64,000 bases of DNA, from positions 3,910-67,909 of the forward strand of contig JAEYYX010000049.1 in NCBI GenBank assembly GCA_023428245.1, in the 5' to 3' direction. Made by a program: the position numbers and the translations under genes. The notes beneath the pieces were generated by a model. That model was not told the origin of the DNA, made no database searches, and saw only the letters and a program-made list of their open reading frames with translations. Origin of the DNA: Pseudomonadota bacterium (lineage in GTDB: Bacteria > Myxococcota_A > Polyangia > Polyangiales > Polyangiaceae). Positions 41,900-51,396 of the stretch are shown here, piece after piece. Each line of letters starts with the position of its first letter. Within the stretch, counting starts at the first letter, position 1.

Positions 41900-43277
41900 G
41901 AACCCCGTTATGCCTGATCCGCGGACCGGCGCAATGCAAAGCTTCCAGCGGACGCCTGGGGGACTCGCTCCGCGCAGCCAGAGTCCCGGACTCGTCTTGC
42001 TCTACGCTGAGAATTTCCGAGCCGTCCCGCCGGTGCTCGCTCTCCGCAAAGACCCCCAAACAATCGGCCGGGACCCGGGCGTCGAGCTCTGCCTCGAAGT
42101 CCCCGCCGTATCCCGACGCCACGCAGAAATCCGCTTCGAGCGGGGCTCCTTCGTCGTGCGAGACCTCGGTTCAACCAATGGCACATTGCTCGACGGACAG
42201 CGTGTCGAAGAAGCAGTGCTCGAAGATAACAGTGAGCTACGCATCGGCGACGCCATTTTCAAGTTCGTCTTGGAGGGCTCAACCGAACAGGCAGGGTACC
42301 GGCTCGACGGCACGCTCGTGCATGGCCAAACACGGCTCTTCCGGGGCAGAAGTCCCTTGGTCGGGGGCTTCGAAATGGACCTCATTTCCGAGTCTTTGGG
42401 CCGGGTGGCCAAGAGCCCGCTCTCGGTCCTCTTGCTCGGAGAGAGCGGCACCGGGAAGGAGGTTGCCACGCGCCTCTTGCACCAAGAGAGCGGGCGCAGC
42501 GGAGAGTTTCACGCGGTCAACTGCGCAGCGCTCCCCGAGAACCTGATCGAGAGTGAGCTGTTCGGATACAAGCGCGGTGCCTTCTCAGGCGCCGATCGGG
42601 ACAAGCTCGGCCTGTTCCAAGCCGCCCACCGAGGCACACTTCTCCTCGATGAGATCGGCGACATGCCGCTCGCAGCCCAGGCAAAGTTGCTCCGAGTTCT
42701 CCAATCGCGCGAAGTCGTCCCGGTCGGCTCAACGAAACCAGAACCCGTCGATGTCCGGGTCGTTGCCGCGACGCACCGCGATCTTGGCCGGCTTCAACAA
42801 GAAGGCCGATTCCGTCCGGACCTCTTCGCTCGGCTCAATGAGTTTAGTGTGCGGCTGCCGCCGCTCCGCGAGCGTAAGGAAGACGTCTATCTCTTGGTCC
42901 GGACTTTCCTCGAGCGGCACGGCCGCCCTGACCTCGAGCCAACCTTCCCCTTCATGGCCGCCCTCCTTCACTACGACTGGCCTTATAATGTGCGCGAGCT
43001 CGAGTCCGTCATCAAACGGGCCTCGGCCCTCACAAGGGGGCCCACCCTTGATGAAGGCTCCCTGCCGGAGACGATCCGCGAGGCCATCCTCGACTACGCG
43101 CAGGCCACCCGCCCGAAGGCCTCGGGGGACGGACCGAGCGAGGAGGAGCTCAGGCAGCTCCTCGCCGAAGCCGAAGGCAACATCGCCGCCGTGGGCCGCC
43201 GGCTCGGCAAGGCTCGCATGCAGGTTCACCGCTACTTGAAGAAGTACGGCATCTCAATCACCGACTACCGGGGCTAG
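41898..43277 (+). CDS. FHA-domain sigma-54-dependent activator (Fis-type HTH)
   Basis: This 459-aa regulator replaces the usual receiver with an FHA domain (about 50-125; IGRDPGVELCL, SRRHAEI, DLGSTNGTLLD), so it likely responds to a phosphoprotein made by a Ser/Thr kinase. The AAA+ domain has Walker A GESGTGKE (181-188) and GTLLLDEIGD. The sigma-54 contact loop is GAFSGA (227-232) instead of GAFTGA. A C-terminal helix-turn-helix is seen in EGNIAAVGRRLGKARMQVHRYLKKYG. Possible starts are ATG 41898, 41910 or 41934; none has a strong ribosome site, and 41898 overlaps the start of the opposite gene. Confidence 0.88.
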   Translation: MNPVMPDPRTGAMQSFQRTPGGLAPRSQSPGLVLLYAENFRAVPPVLALRKDPQTIGRDPGVELCLEVPAVSRRHAEIRFERGSFVVRDLGSTNGTLLDGQRVEEAVLEDNSELRIGDAIFKFVLEGSTEQAGYRLDGTLVHGQTRLFRGRSPLVGGFEMDLISESLGRVAKSPLSVLLLGESGTGKEVATRLLHQESGRSGEFHAVNCAALPENLIESELFGYKRGAFSGADRDKLGLFQAAHRGTLLLDEIGDMPLAAQAKLLRVLQSREVVPVGSTKPEPVDVRVVAATHRDLGRLQQEGRFRPDLFARLNEFSVRLPPLRERKEDVYLLVRTFLERHGRPDLEPTFPFMAALLHYDWPYNVRELESVIKRASALTRGPTLDEGSLPETIREAILDYAQATRPKASGDGPSEEELRQLLAEAEGNIAAVGRRLGKARMQVHRYLKKYGISITDYRG

Positions 43278-43396
43278 GCCCCGAGGGCTCGGCCGGGCCG
43301 AGGGGCGGTTCGCGCTGACTCGGACGCCACCGGCGTCCCCTGGGTTGACCGGACCGGCCCACTCGCCTACCCGGGGTGCACGAAAACACCCGTTCA

Positions 43397-43424
43397 GGTT
43401 CGATCCGGCCCGCGGAGTCGAACC
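43397..43424 (+). promoter_or_regulatory. Inverted repeat just before parC
   Basis: GGTTCGA (43397-43403) and TCGAACC (43418-43424) are perfect complements with a 14-base spacer, ending three bases before the GTG start at 43428. It could form an RNA hairpin over the ribosome site or be a repressor operator. Confidence 0.4.
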
Positions 43425-43427
43425 GGA

Positions 43428-45866
43428 GTGAGACGAGAGACCTTGGCGACACGAAAGAACAGCGACGCAGATCAGGCGTCGACCCCCGGAACTGGCGCGC
43501 GCTCCCGCTCTGCGAAAGGCACGAGCAAAGGCGCCGACCCCTTCGAGAGCGTCAATGCCGAGCCCGAGCAGCTCCAAGAGGTCACCAAGGCCCGCTATCT
43601 GAACTACGCGCTCTCGGTCATCACCAGTCGCGCGCTCCCCGACGTGCGCGATGGGCTGAAGCCGGTCCAAAGGCGCATCCTCTACACGATGTGGCAGCAG
43701 CGCCTCGCGCCGCCCGCCAAACATCGCAAATGTGCCAAGGTGGTCGGCGACGTCATGGGTAACTACCACCCCCATGGCGACTCGGCGATTTACGACGCTC
43801 TGGTCCGCCTCGCTCAGCCCTTCTCGCTCAGGCTTCCGCTCGTCGATGGTTCTGGCAACTTCGGCTCCCTCGACGGCGACGCCGCTGCCGCCATGCGGTA
43901 CACCGAGTGTCGCCTCGCGAGCGCTGCGAGCCCGCTGCTCGAAGAGCTCAACCAGGACACCGTTGCCTTTCGGCCGAACTACGACGGGACCAGGAACGAA
44001 CCCGTCGTTCTCCCGGCGCAATTCCCGAACCTCTTGATCAACGGCGCCACCGGCATCGCGGTCGGTATGGCTACGAACATCCCGCCCCATAATCCCGAGG
44101 AGGTCTGCCAAGCCGCGATCCGCTTGCTCGACGCTCGCGTGACCGATCGGGAGCTCTCGAGCCGGGAGCTCTGCCGCACCATCAAGGGCCCCGATTTCCC
44201 GACCGGGGGCCAGCTCGTCTCCTCCCCGGAAGAGATCAAGGCTGTCTACGAGACGGGCCAAGGGTCCTTGCGCCTTCGCGGCACCCACGAGCTCGGAGAA
44301 GCCACGAAGAGCTCCGATCTGCTCCTCATCACGAGCATCCCATACGGAGTGAACAAATCGACCTTGGTCGAGCGCATCGCTGAGGTAGTGACGCAGCGTA
44401 AGATGCCGCTGCTCACGGACGTGCGGGATGTCTCCGCTGACGACGTACGCATCGAGCTCGAGCTCAAGAAGGGCGCCGATCCCCAGAAGGTCCTCGCTTA
44501 CCTCTACAAGAACACCCCGCTGCAGACGAACGTCGCGGTGAACATGACCTGCCTCGTGCCCACCGAAAACGCCGAGGTGGGCCGGCCGGAAAGGCTCGAT
44601 CTCCACGCCATCCTCTGGCACTTCCTGCATTTCCGCTGGGAGGTCGTGACCAGGCGCCTCGAACACGAGCTCGGAGCGCTGAACCGACGCATCCACATTC
44701 TCGAAGGCTTCGAGAAGATCTTCGACGTCCTCGACCAGATCATCAAGCTCATCCGCGAGAGCGATGGCAAGGCCGACGCCGCCCAGAAGCTGATCAAGAA
44801 GTTCTCGCTCGACGCCGAGCAGGCCGACGCGATCCTCGAACTCAAGCTCTACCGACTGGCCAAGCTCGAGATCCTCGTCGTTCAAAAGGAGCTCGCCGAG
44901 AAGCGCGCTCGAGTCCGCCAGATCCAGCGCCTGCTCGGGGAGAAGTCCGGGCTCGGGCGCTGGGAAATCGTGCGAAAAGAGCTCGAGGAGTCACTCTCTG
45001 CGGTGCGAGCAGCCGGCAAGGGTCGCCGCACGCTGATCGCCGCCTCGACCGACGAGCCCGAGCTGACCGCCGAAGATCTGATCATTGAAGAGGAAGCTCA
45101 CGTCCTTCTCACAGCCGACGGCTGGATCAAGCGGCAGCGCGAAATCAAGGATCCAAAAGCGAGTCGAATCCGCGAGGGCGATCGCGTCCTGGCCTGTTTC
45201 GCTGGCTCGACCCATGCCACAGCCGTCTTCTTCTCGAATCTCGGAACGGCCTACACCCTGCGCATCGCGGATGTGCCCTCCACGACCGGCTACGGCGACC
45301 CGATCCAGAAGCTCTTCAAGCTCAAAGACGGCGAAAAAATCATCAGCGCATACTCCCTCGATCCGCGCGTTGTCGGCGATCTAACGCTAGAAAAGCCGAA
45401 GAATCTGGCGCTGGCGCTTTCGAGCGACGGACTCGCCGTGACCTTCGCCCTGGCCTCGTTCCTCGAACCGAGCACTAAGGCAGGGCGGCGCTACGCGAAA
45501 CTCACCGAAGGCCAAGAGATCGTGTCGGCAGCGATCGGAAGCGAGAAGCAGACAGTCATCGCGGTCTCCACGGGACGACGCGCCGTACTCAGCAAGCTTT
45601 CGGACATCAACTTCGTCACCGGACCGAGCAAGGGCGTCACGCTCATGAAGCTCGAGGCCGATGAGCGGGCTCTCGGCGCCGTAATCGCTCCTGACAAGAG
45701 TCAGGGAGTCGTCGTTAAGACCTCGCTCGGCGGCGAGTACGAGGTAACCGAAAAGAACCTTGGACTCACAGGCCGCGCCGTTCGCGGTCACGAGGTGGTA
45801 AAGCGCGGCAAGCTCGTCGAGATCGTGCCGCCAGAGTTGAGCGCGCCGCCTCCCCTTGAGGCCTGA
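43428..45866 (+). CDS. parC: DNA topoisomerase IV subunit A
   Basis: This 812-aa type IIA topoisomerase breakage-reunion subunit would decatenate daughter chromosomes with ParE. The active-site Tyr is Y158 in AAMRYTECRL, and the quinolone region HPHGDSAIYD has the wild-type Ser (S119). The C-terminal half forms a beta-pinwheel but I see no Gln-Arg-Arg-Gly-Gly GyrA box, and parE follows 35 bases downstream, so ParC is favoured. The first 45 residues are a Ser/Thr/Lys-rich extension; GTG 43428 is uncertain and an in-frame TTG at 43443 is possible. Confidence 0.9.
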   Translation: MRRETLATRKNSDADQASTPGTGARSRSAKGTSKGADPFESVNAEPEQLQEVTKARYLNYALSVITSRALPDVRDGLKPVQRRILYTMWQQRLAPPAKHRKCAKVVGDVMGNYHPHGDSAIYDALVRLAQPFSLRLPLVDGSGNFGSLDGDAAAAMRYTECRLASAASPLLEELNQDTVAFRPNYDGTRNEPVVLPAQFPNLLINGATGIAVGMATNIPPHNPEEVCQAAIRLLDARVTDRELSSRELCRTIKGPDFPTGGQLVSSPEEIKAVYETGQGSLRLRGTHELGEATKSSDLLLITSIPYGVNKSTLVERIAEVVTQRKMPLLTDVRDVSADDVRIELELKKGADPQKVLAYLYKNTPLQTNVAVNMTCLVPTENAEVGRPERLDLHAILWHFLHFRWEVVTRRLEHELGALNRRIHILEGFEKIFDVLDQIIKLIRESDGKADAAQKLIKKFSLDAEQADAILELKLYRLAKLEILVVQKELAEKRARVRQIQRLLGEKSGLGRWEIVRKELEESLSAVRAAGKGRRTLIAASTDEPELTAEDLIIEEEAHVLLTADGWIKRQREIKDPKASRIREGDRVLACFAGSTHATAVFFSNLGTAYTLRIADVPSTTGYGDPIQKLFKLKDGEKIISAYSLDPRVVGDLTLEKPKNLALALSSDGLAVTFALASFLEPSTKAGRRYAKLTEGQEIVSAAIGSEKQTVIAVSTGRRAVLSKLSDINFVTGPSKGVTLMKLEADERALGAVIAPDKSQGVVVKTSLGGEYEVTEKNLGLTGRAVRGHEVVKRGKLVEIVPPELSAPPPLEA

Positions 45867-45901
45867 ACGAAGAGCAGCTCGAACATTTTTCGGAGTAGAA
45901 C

Positions 45902-47833
45902 ATGAGCTCGAAGAAGACCGACGCCAAAGGCGGAGAGTACAGCGCCAAGGACATTACGATCCTCGAAGGCCTCGATCCCGTCCGCAAGCGCCCTGGCATG
46001 TACATCGGAGGCGTAGGCAGCACTGGGCTGCATCACCTCGTCTGGGAAATTCTCGACAACTCGATCGACGAGGCCATGAACGGTCACGCCACGGAGATCT
46101 GCGTGACTTTGCACGCCGATGGGCGCTCGGTGACCGTCGAAGACAACGGACGCGGCATCCCTGTTGACGTGCATCCGAAGCTCAAGCGCACAGCGCTCGA
46201 GATCATCTTCACGACGCTCCACGCGGGCGGAAAGTTCGAGGGCCAGAACTACAAGACCTCGGGAGGCCTGCACGGCGTCGGCGCCAGCGTCGTTAACGCA
46301 CTTTCGACGAAGCTCAGGGCGCGAGTGAAGCGAGACGGCAGCGAGTGGGCGCTCGATTTCACGCGCGGCGTTCCCGACGGTCCCGTGAAGAAAGTCGGAC
46401 CCGCCAAAGGCACAGGCACCAAGGTCTTCTTTAGCCCCGATCCGACCATCTTCCCGCGCACGGAGTTCAACCCCGAGACGATCACGAGCCGGCTCGAGGT
46501 CGCGACCTTCCTGCACAAAGGTCTCAAGATCGAGTTCGTCGATGAGGTGCAGAACCGCCGCGAGACGTTCCTGCATAAGAACGGCATCGGTGATTACGTC
46601 CTTCGTTTGCAGAAAGATCGTAACGCCAAAGCGGCCCACGAGTCCTTCTTCTTCCTCGAGAAGGACGGTGAAGTGGGCATCCAGTGCGCAGCGCTTTGGA
46701 CGGAGTCGACGGACGAATACGTCAAGAGCTTCGTCAACGGCATCCCCACCGCCTCCGGCGGAACCCATGAAAACGGCTTCCGTGCAGCGCTCGGCAAGGC
46801 CGTGCGCAACTACATGGAGACCCATAAGCTCACCCCACGCGGACTCACCATCGCCGCCGAGGATATCCGAGAAGGCTTGGTCGCGGTTCTCAGCATCTTC
46901 ATCCCTGATCCGCAGTTCCAGGGTCAGACCAAGGATAAGCTCAATAACCCCGAAGCCCAGGGCGTAGTCGACAACGCAGTACGCGCCACGCTCGAGAACT
47001 GGCTCCACAATAGCCGCACAGTCGCTGAACAGATCGTTGGGCGCATCATCCTCTCGGCCCGCGCGCGTGAGGCGTCTCGAGCAGCGTCTGCCTCTATTAC
47101 CCGCAAGTCACTGACAGGCGCTCGGCTGACTCTTCCCGGCAAATTGAGCGATTGCACTCAGAGCGATCGAGCCAACACTGAGCTCTTCATCGTCGAGGGT
47201 GACTCGGCAGGTGGTAGCGCCAAACAGGGGCGCGACCGAACGCGCCAGGCGATCCTCCCGCTCCGCGGCAAGGTGCTCAACACCGAGAGCCTCGCCCTCG
47301 GAAAGGTGCTCGAGAATCGCGAAATCGCTGACCTGATCACCGCCCTTGGCACCGGAATCGGGCCCAACTTCGACATCACGAAGCTTCGCTACGCGCGCGT
47401 CGTGCTCTTGGCCGATGCGGACTCCGACGGTCATCACATCACGACGCTCCTCCTCACGTTCTTCTATCGGCACATGCCGGAGCTCATCAAACAGGGACGA
47501 GTCTTCCTCGCGGTGCCCCCCCTCTACCGCATCGACATCGGCAACGACACCTACTGGGCCGCGGACGATCAAGTCCGAGACGCGATCCTGAAGGAGAAGA
47601 AGCCGGATTCGAAGAACGTCGAGATCACACGCTTCAAAGGTCTCGGAGAGATGATGCCTAAGGTTCTCTGGGACACGACCCTGAATCCGCGCACCCGGCG
47701 ACTGATCCGGGTCGAACTCGACGACGGCCTTGAGGCCGATCGGGTCATCGCCGATCTCATGGGCAAAGACGCCTCAGCCCGGTTCCAGTTCATCATGGAG
47801 CACGCGGAGCGGGCCGAGGCGCTGGATGTCTGA
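45902..47833 (+). CDS. parE: DNA topoisomerase IV subunit B
   Basis: This 643-aa ATPase subunit has the GHKL motifs ILDNSIDEA and DNGRGIPV, a lid region with GGLHGVGASVVNAL, and TOPRIM motifs VEGDSAGGSAKQGRD and DADSDGHHI. The SAKQGRD and DADSDGHH forms are those of ParE rather than GyrB (which has DADVDGAH). Length matches ParE. It follows parC and overlaps or abuts the bamA frame downstream. Confidence 0.93.
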   Translation: MSSKKTDAKGGEYSAKDITILEGLDPVRKRPGMYIGGVGSTGLHHLVWEILDNSIDEAMNGHATEICVTLHADGRSVTVEDNGRGIPVDVHPKLKRTALEIIFTTLHAGGKFEGQNYKTSGGLHGVGASVVNALSTKLRARVKRDGSEWALDFTRGVPDGPVKKVGPAKGTGTKVFFSPDPTIFPRTEFNPETITSRLEVATFLHKGLKIEFVDEVQNRRETFLHKNGIGDYVLRLQKDRNAKAAHESFFFLEKDGEVGIQCAALWTESTDEYVKSFVNGIPTASGGTHENGFRAALGKAVRNYMETHKLTPRGLTIAAEDIREGLVAVLSIFIPDPQFQGQTKDKLNNPEAQGVVDNAVRATLENWLHNSRTVAEQIVGRIILSARAREASRAASASITRKSLTGARLTLPGKLSDCTQSDRANTELFIVEGDSAGGSAKQGRDRTRQAILPLRGKVLNTESLALGKVLENREIADLITALGTGIGPNFDITKLRYARVVLLADADSDGHHITTLLLTFFYRHMPELIKQGRVFLAVPPLYRIDIGNDTYWAADDQVRDAILKEKKPDSKNVEITRFKGLGEMMPKVLWDTTLNPRTRRLIRVELDDGLEADRVIADLMGKDASARFQFIMEHAERAEALDV

Positions 47834-47990
47834 GGCTGAAACGCCCCGAGCTCCCGCTTCCCGGTTTTTCCGCCAGACGGATGCCCAAGGACCCGCGCGT
47901 TCTCTGCTGCCCGCCCCTAGGAGCGCCCCGCGCTTGAGAGAGCGCGGACCTTGGGCTAACGCGCTCCCTCCGACAGCGCCCCAAGAGCCC

Positions 47991-50693
47991 ATGTTGAAGC
48001 CCCTTTCCCGAGATCAAACCCGCTGCGCGAGCGTGACCGTGGCGAAGCTCGGCCGCGTTCTCCGGGTCTTCACGCTCGTGACCGGGCTCTTTCTTCCCGA
48101 GGGTTTCGCGCAAACTGGCGGGGACCCAGAGGCGCAACCGGATTCCACCTCGACTCCGCCCGAGCAGGACGAGGTGCCACCGCTCACAGGTGGCTCTCCC
48201 GAGCCCCAAGCGGAAGCGGAGCCCCAAGCGGAAGCGGTAGCCGGGCCCCAAGCGGAGGCGGAGGCGGAAGCGGAAGCGGGCGATGGAGAACCCGAGGCCC
48301 CGCGAGTAGAAATCCCCCCGACCGACCTCGAGGCAGCCGAAGGCCTCGTCATCCAAGCCGTCGAGATCACCGGTCTGCGCCGCGTCTCTCCGGAGGATGT
48401 TGGCACCTACCTCAAGAGCAAAGCCGGCGCCCAGCTCGACCCTGACGTCCTCCGCCGTGACGTCAAAGAGCTCTGGCGTTCAGGGTTCTTCGATGACATC
48501 GAAGTCGACCTGCGTCGGCTCAGTGACCGCGTGATGCTCCGCTTCCACGTCAAGGAGCGCGCTACGGTCCGTGTCGTCGAGTTCGAGGGGAACAAGGAGA
48601 TCAAAGGCGACGATCTCGCTGAGGCCATCGAGGTCAAAAAGGACTCGGTGCTCAATCGCCCTGCGCTCCGCCGCGCTATTCAGAAGATCCGCGATAAATA
48701 CGCGGAGAAGGGTTACTTTCTCGCCGAAGCCTCGAGCGAGGTGATCGCCGAAAAGGACAACCAAGTCAGCGTCCGCTTCACGATCACGGAGAACGCGGAG
48801 GTGAGCGTGAAGCGCGTCACGTTCATCGGCAACGAGAGCATCTCGACCGATGAGCTCCGGGGCGTGATGTTCACCGGAAACCCCGGGCTCCTCTCGTTCG
48901 GCGCCGGTGGGCCTTTCCGTCAGGACGCGTTCGAGCGCGACATCGCGATGATCAGCGCGATGTATTACGACCGCGGGTTCTTGCAGGTGAGCGTCAATAC
49001 GCCTCGCATCATGCTGACTCCGGACAAGAGCGGCATCGAGGTGTCCATCACGGTGAATGAGGGCCCCCGCTTCAAGATTCGCCAGTTGCGTGTCTTTGAG
49101 CAAGCTCCCGACGGGAGCGAAGAGGCGAATCCTTTGCTCAGTCACCGCGCGATGCGCTCGATGATCCGCGCAGAGTCCGGCGACTACTTCAACCGCGCGG
49201 CGCTGCTCGACGATCTCTCGCACATTCGCAACATTTACCGCGACAAGGGCTACGCGAACGTGAGCGCCGAACCGCGCCCCATGGTCGATCCGGACACGCT
49301 TGAGGTCGACCTGATCGTGCCGATCGCACGCGGTCCGCTCGTCTACATCGAGCGCATCGAGATCCGCGGCAACACCAAGACCCGCGACAAGGTCCTCCGG
49401 CGCGAGTTCGAGATCGCGGAAGGCGACAAGTACTCCGAGACAAGCATCGAGCGCTCCAAGAGGCGCGTCACGGCCCTCGGCTTCTTCGAACGTGTCGACT
49501 TTTCGACTGAGCAAGGTTCGACGCCCGACCGACTGACCATCTACGTCGACGTCACCGAAAAGCCGACCGGAACGTTCCAGGTCGGCGCCGGTTTCTCCAG
49601 CATCGAGAGCTTCCTCGCGAGCGCCCAGGTCCAGCAGGCAAACCTCTTCGGCAACGGTCAGAACCTCGCGCTCATGGCGCAGATTTCCGGCATCCGGCGG
49701 CAGGTGAGCCTGCGCCTGATTGAGCCGTACTTCCTCGACAGCAGGTTCAGCCTGAGCGCCAGCGTCTTTGACACTCTGCAGAGTTACATCGACTTCCGTC
49801 AGCGGAGCCAAGGTGGAAACTTCACGCTCGGCTATCCTCTCATCAATCCTGAAGTTGCTGTCTCACTCAGCTACAACCTGACCTACGACCAGGCAGACAC
49901 CCAGCCGGGCAACTCGTTCCTGTTCGTCGGCTCTCAGGCCAGAATCAGTGCTTTTTCGCAGCTCCCGCTGGCGAACCTCTTCAACGCGGGCATCACCTCC
50001 AGCATCCGCCCAGCGATCACCTTCGACAATCGCGACAACCGTCTGTTCCCGACCTCAGGCGTCTACCTGAACTACGGCGTCGAGTGGGCGCTCAAGGAGT
50101 TTGCCTCCCAGAACCAGTACGTCCGGCACCGCTACACGGGCCGCTTCTACGTTCCGGTCTGGAAAGGAGTCGTCCTCAAGCTCAACACCGAGGCAGGCCT
50201 CGTGACTAGCCCAAGCCGCGAAGGCGTACCGATCTTCGCACGCTTCTTCCTCGGAGGCATCCAGGACGTGCGAGGGTTCTTCTTCCGAAGCCTCGGCCCG
50301 CGCATGCCGCTCACTGAGACGACCGATCCGAACAGCGCTCCCTACGCAAACGGCGCGCGCATCGGCGGTAACCTTATGTACTACCAAAACCTCGAGCTCG
50401 AGTTCCCGCTGTTCGAGGCGGTTGGGCTCAAGGGGGTCGTGTTCACCGATCTCGGCAACACTTGGAACCTCGAGGGCAACTACTGTGACGCTGCCGGCGG
50501 AGCCACGCGCTACATGGAAGTGAGCCCCTGTTTCTCCGCGGAGTCGCTTCTGCATATGCGCACCTCCTGGGGCTTCGGGTTTCGCTGGTTCTCGCCGATG
50601 GGTCCGCTGCGCTTCGAGTGGGGCTTCCCCTTCGCACCGCTGCCTTTCGAAGAAAAAATGCGGTTCGAGTTCACCATCGGAAACTTCTTCTGA
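47991..50693 (+). CDS. bamA: Outer membrane protein assembly factor BamA
   Basis: This 900-aa outer membrane protein inserts beta-barrel proteins. A signal-like hydrophobic segment (VLRVFTLVTGLFLPEGFAQ) ends near residue 40, followed by a Glu/Pro/Ala/Gln repeat linker (about 55-105), five POTRA units (about 120-490) and a 16-strand barrel (about 520-900). The barrel has FFLGGIQDVRGF (the conserved VRGF loop) and ends in Phe, as BAM substrates do. ATG 47991 puts the signal near the N-terminus; the frame is open to ATG 47826, which overlaps the parE end, so the start is uncertain. Confidence 0.92.
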   Translation: MLKPLSRDQTRCASVTVAKLGRVLRVFTLVTGLFLPEGFAQTGGDPEAQPDSTSTPPEQDEVPPLTGGSPEPQAEAEPQAEAVAGPQAEAEAEAEAGDGEPEAPRVEIPPTDLEAAEGLVIQAVEITGLRRVSPEDVGTYLKSKAGAQLDPDVLRRDVKELWRSGFFDDIEVDLRRLSDRVMLRFHVKERATVRVVEFEGNKEIKGDDLAEAIEVKKDSVLNRPALRRAIQKIRDKYAEKGYFLAEASSEVIAEKDNQVSVRFTITENAEVSVKRVTFIGNESISTDELRGVMFTGNPGLLSFGAGGPFRQDAFERDIAMISAMYYDRGFLQVSVNTPRIMLTPDKSGIEVSITVNEGPRFKIRQLRVFEQAPDGSEEANPLLSHRAMRSMIRAESGDYFNRAALLDDLSHIRNIYRDKGYANVSAEPRPMVDPDTLEVDLIVPIARGPLVYIERIEIRGNTKTRDKVLRREFEIAEGDKYSETSIERSKRRVTALGFFERVDFSTEQGSTPDRLTIYVDVTEKPTGTFQVGAGFSSIESFLASAQVQQANLFGNGQNLALMAQISGIRRQVSLRLIEPYFLDSRFSLSASVFDTLQSYIDFRQRSQGGNFTLGYPLINPEVAVSLSYNLTYDQADTQPGNSFLFVGSQARISAFSQLPLANLFNAGITSSIRPAITFDNRDNRLFPTSGVYLNYGVEWALKEFASQNQYVRHRYTGRFYVPVWKGVVLKLNTEAGLVTSPSREGVPIFARFFLGGIQDVRGFFFRSLGPRMPLTETTDPNSAPYANGARIGGNLMYYQNLELEFPLFEAVGLKGVVFTDLGNTWNLEGNYCDAAGGATRYMEVSPCFSAESLLHMRTSWGFGFRWFSPMGPLRFEWGFPFAPLPFEEKMRFEFTIGNFF
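48201..48279 (+). repeat. Tandem repeat within bamA (Glu/Pro/Ala/Gln linker)
   Basis: GAGCCCCAAGCGGAAGCG occurs twice in tandem (48201-48218 and 48219-48236), with a diverged third copy and GAGGCG/GAAGCG hexamers to 48279. It encodes the EPQAEA-type linker between the signal segment and POTRA 1. Copies are in multiples of three, so number changes keep the frame. Confidence 0.85.
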
Positions 50694-50771
50694 AGCAACG
50701 TACGCCGGCTTCTTGCCGACCTCCGCGCCGCTTTTTCAAGACCCGTCAGGACCTCCCCGGGCTATTTGGGT

Positions 50772-50777
50772 TATGAT
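50772..50777 (+). promoter_or_regulatory. Candidate -10 element before the 50783 gene
   Basis: TATGAT lies in GTTATGATGG, the same ten bases as at 12175, just upstream of the GTG at 50783. The leader would be close to zero. No -35 is evident. Confidence 0.3.
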
Positions 50778-50782
50778 GGAGT

Positions 50783-51211
50783 GTGGGTGAAGTTAAGGGC
50801 GTGACGAATCAGGGAGATGACAGCGGGCCGCCGACGCTCGTCGAAGGAGAAGCGCCAGGACGACTCGCTCCCGCCCCAAAGGAGGGCGCCCCTTCAAAGG
50901 ACAACAAGGCGAGCGAGAAGCCCGCGTCGCGGAATGTTCCCGAAGCCACCCCCCGCCCCCAGGCGGAAGGCGACGTGATCCCCTTCAAGGACAGCGACAC
51001 GCACACACAGCCCTCTCTTTCCGCGCTGTCGGATCGACCGCCGCAATCCCTCGATATCCGCCGCATGTGGAGGATCGAGGAGCAGTTCGACAAACACGAC
51101 GCGCGTATCCGCCTCCTCGAAAAAGAGCTAACCAAGACGCGAATGCTCGCGATCTTCGCCCTGATCCTGGTCGGACTCTTCGTGCTCGTCTGGCTCGTAC
51201 GAGGGACGTAG
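50783..51211 (+). CDS. Small C-terminally membrane-anchored protein
   Basis: This 142-aa protein has a hydrophilic Pro/Ala/Glu-rich N-terminal region (1-90), a short helix MWRIEEQFDKHDARIRLLEKELTK (coiled-coil-like) and a single C-terminal hydrophobic segment MLAIFALILVGLFVLVWLV ending at the C-terminus, i.e. a tail anchor. The GTG 50783 start is uncertain; GTG 50801 is in the same frame. It lies between bamA and gyrA. No family recognised. Confidence 0.6.
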   Translation: MGEVKGVTNQGDDSGPPTLVEGEAPGRLAPAPKEGAPSKDNKASEKPASRNVPEATPRPQAEGDVIPFKDSDTHTQPSLSALSDRPPQSLDIRRMWRIEEQFDKHDARIRLLEKELTKTRMLAIFALILVGLFVLVWLVRGT

Positions 51212-51317
51212 AGAGACCTTTTTCCGCGAGATCGGTGCGAAAATTCCGCTCTCGGAGCCCGCGCGCGACAAGGCTCTCCGGCCGCGGAACTTGCGGGCGT
51301 ATCTGAGCGAAATTACT

Positions 51318-51323
51318 GATAAT
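51318..51323 (+). promoter_or_regulatory. Candidate -10 element of gyrA
   Basis: GATAAT, five of six to consensus, lies in the AT-rich stretch 51309-51329 of the 185-base gap upstream of gyrA. Transcription would begin near 51330. A -35 at 16-18 bases is not recognisable. Confidence 0.35.
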
Positions 51324-51396
51324 TTTTCTACCTCACCAGGGGCAAAAGAGCTTGTCTCTTGGCCTTTGCTCCGGTACGGCCGAAGTCACCATTTCC

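Noticed and set aside
43254..44885. 543-codon minus-strand frame opposite parC
   Set aside because: Antisense shadow of a well-supported topoisomerase gene, with no recognisable domain.
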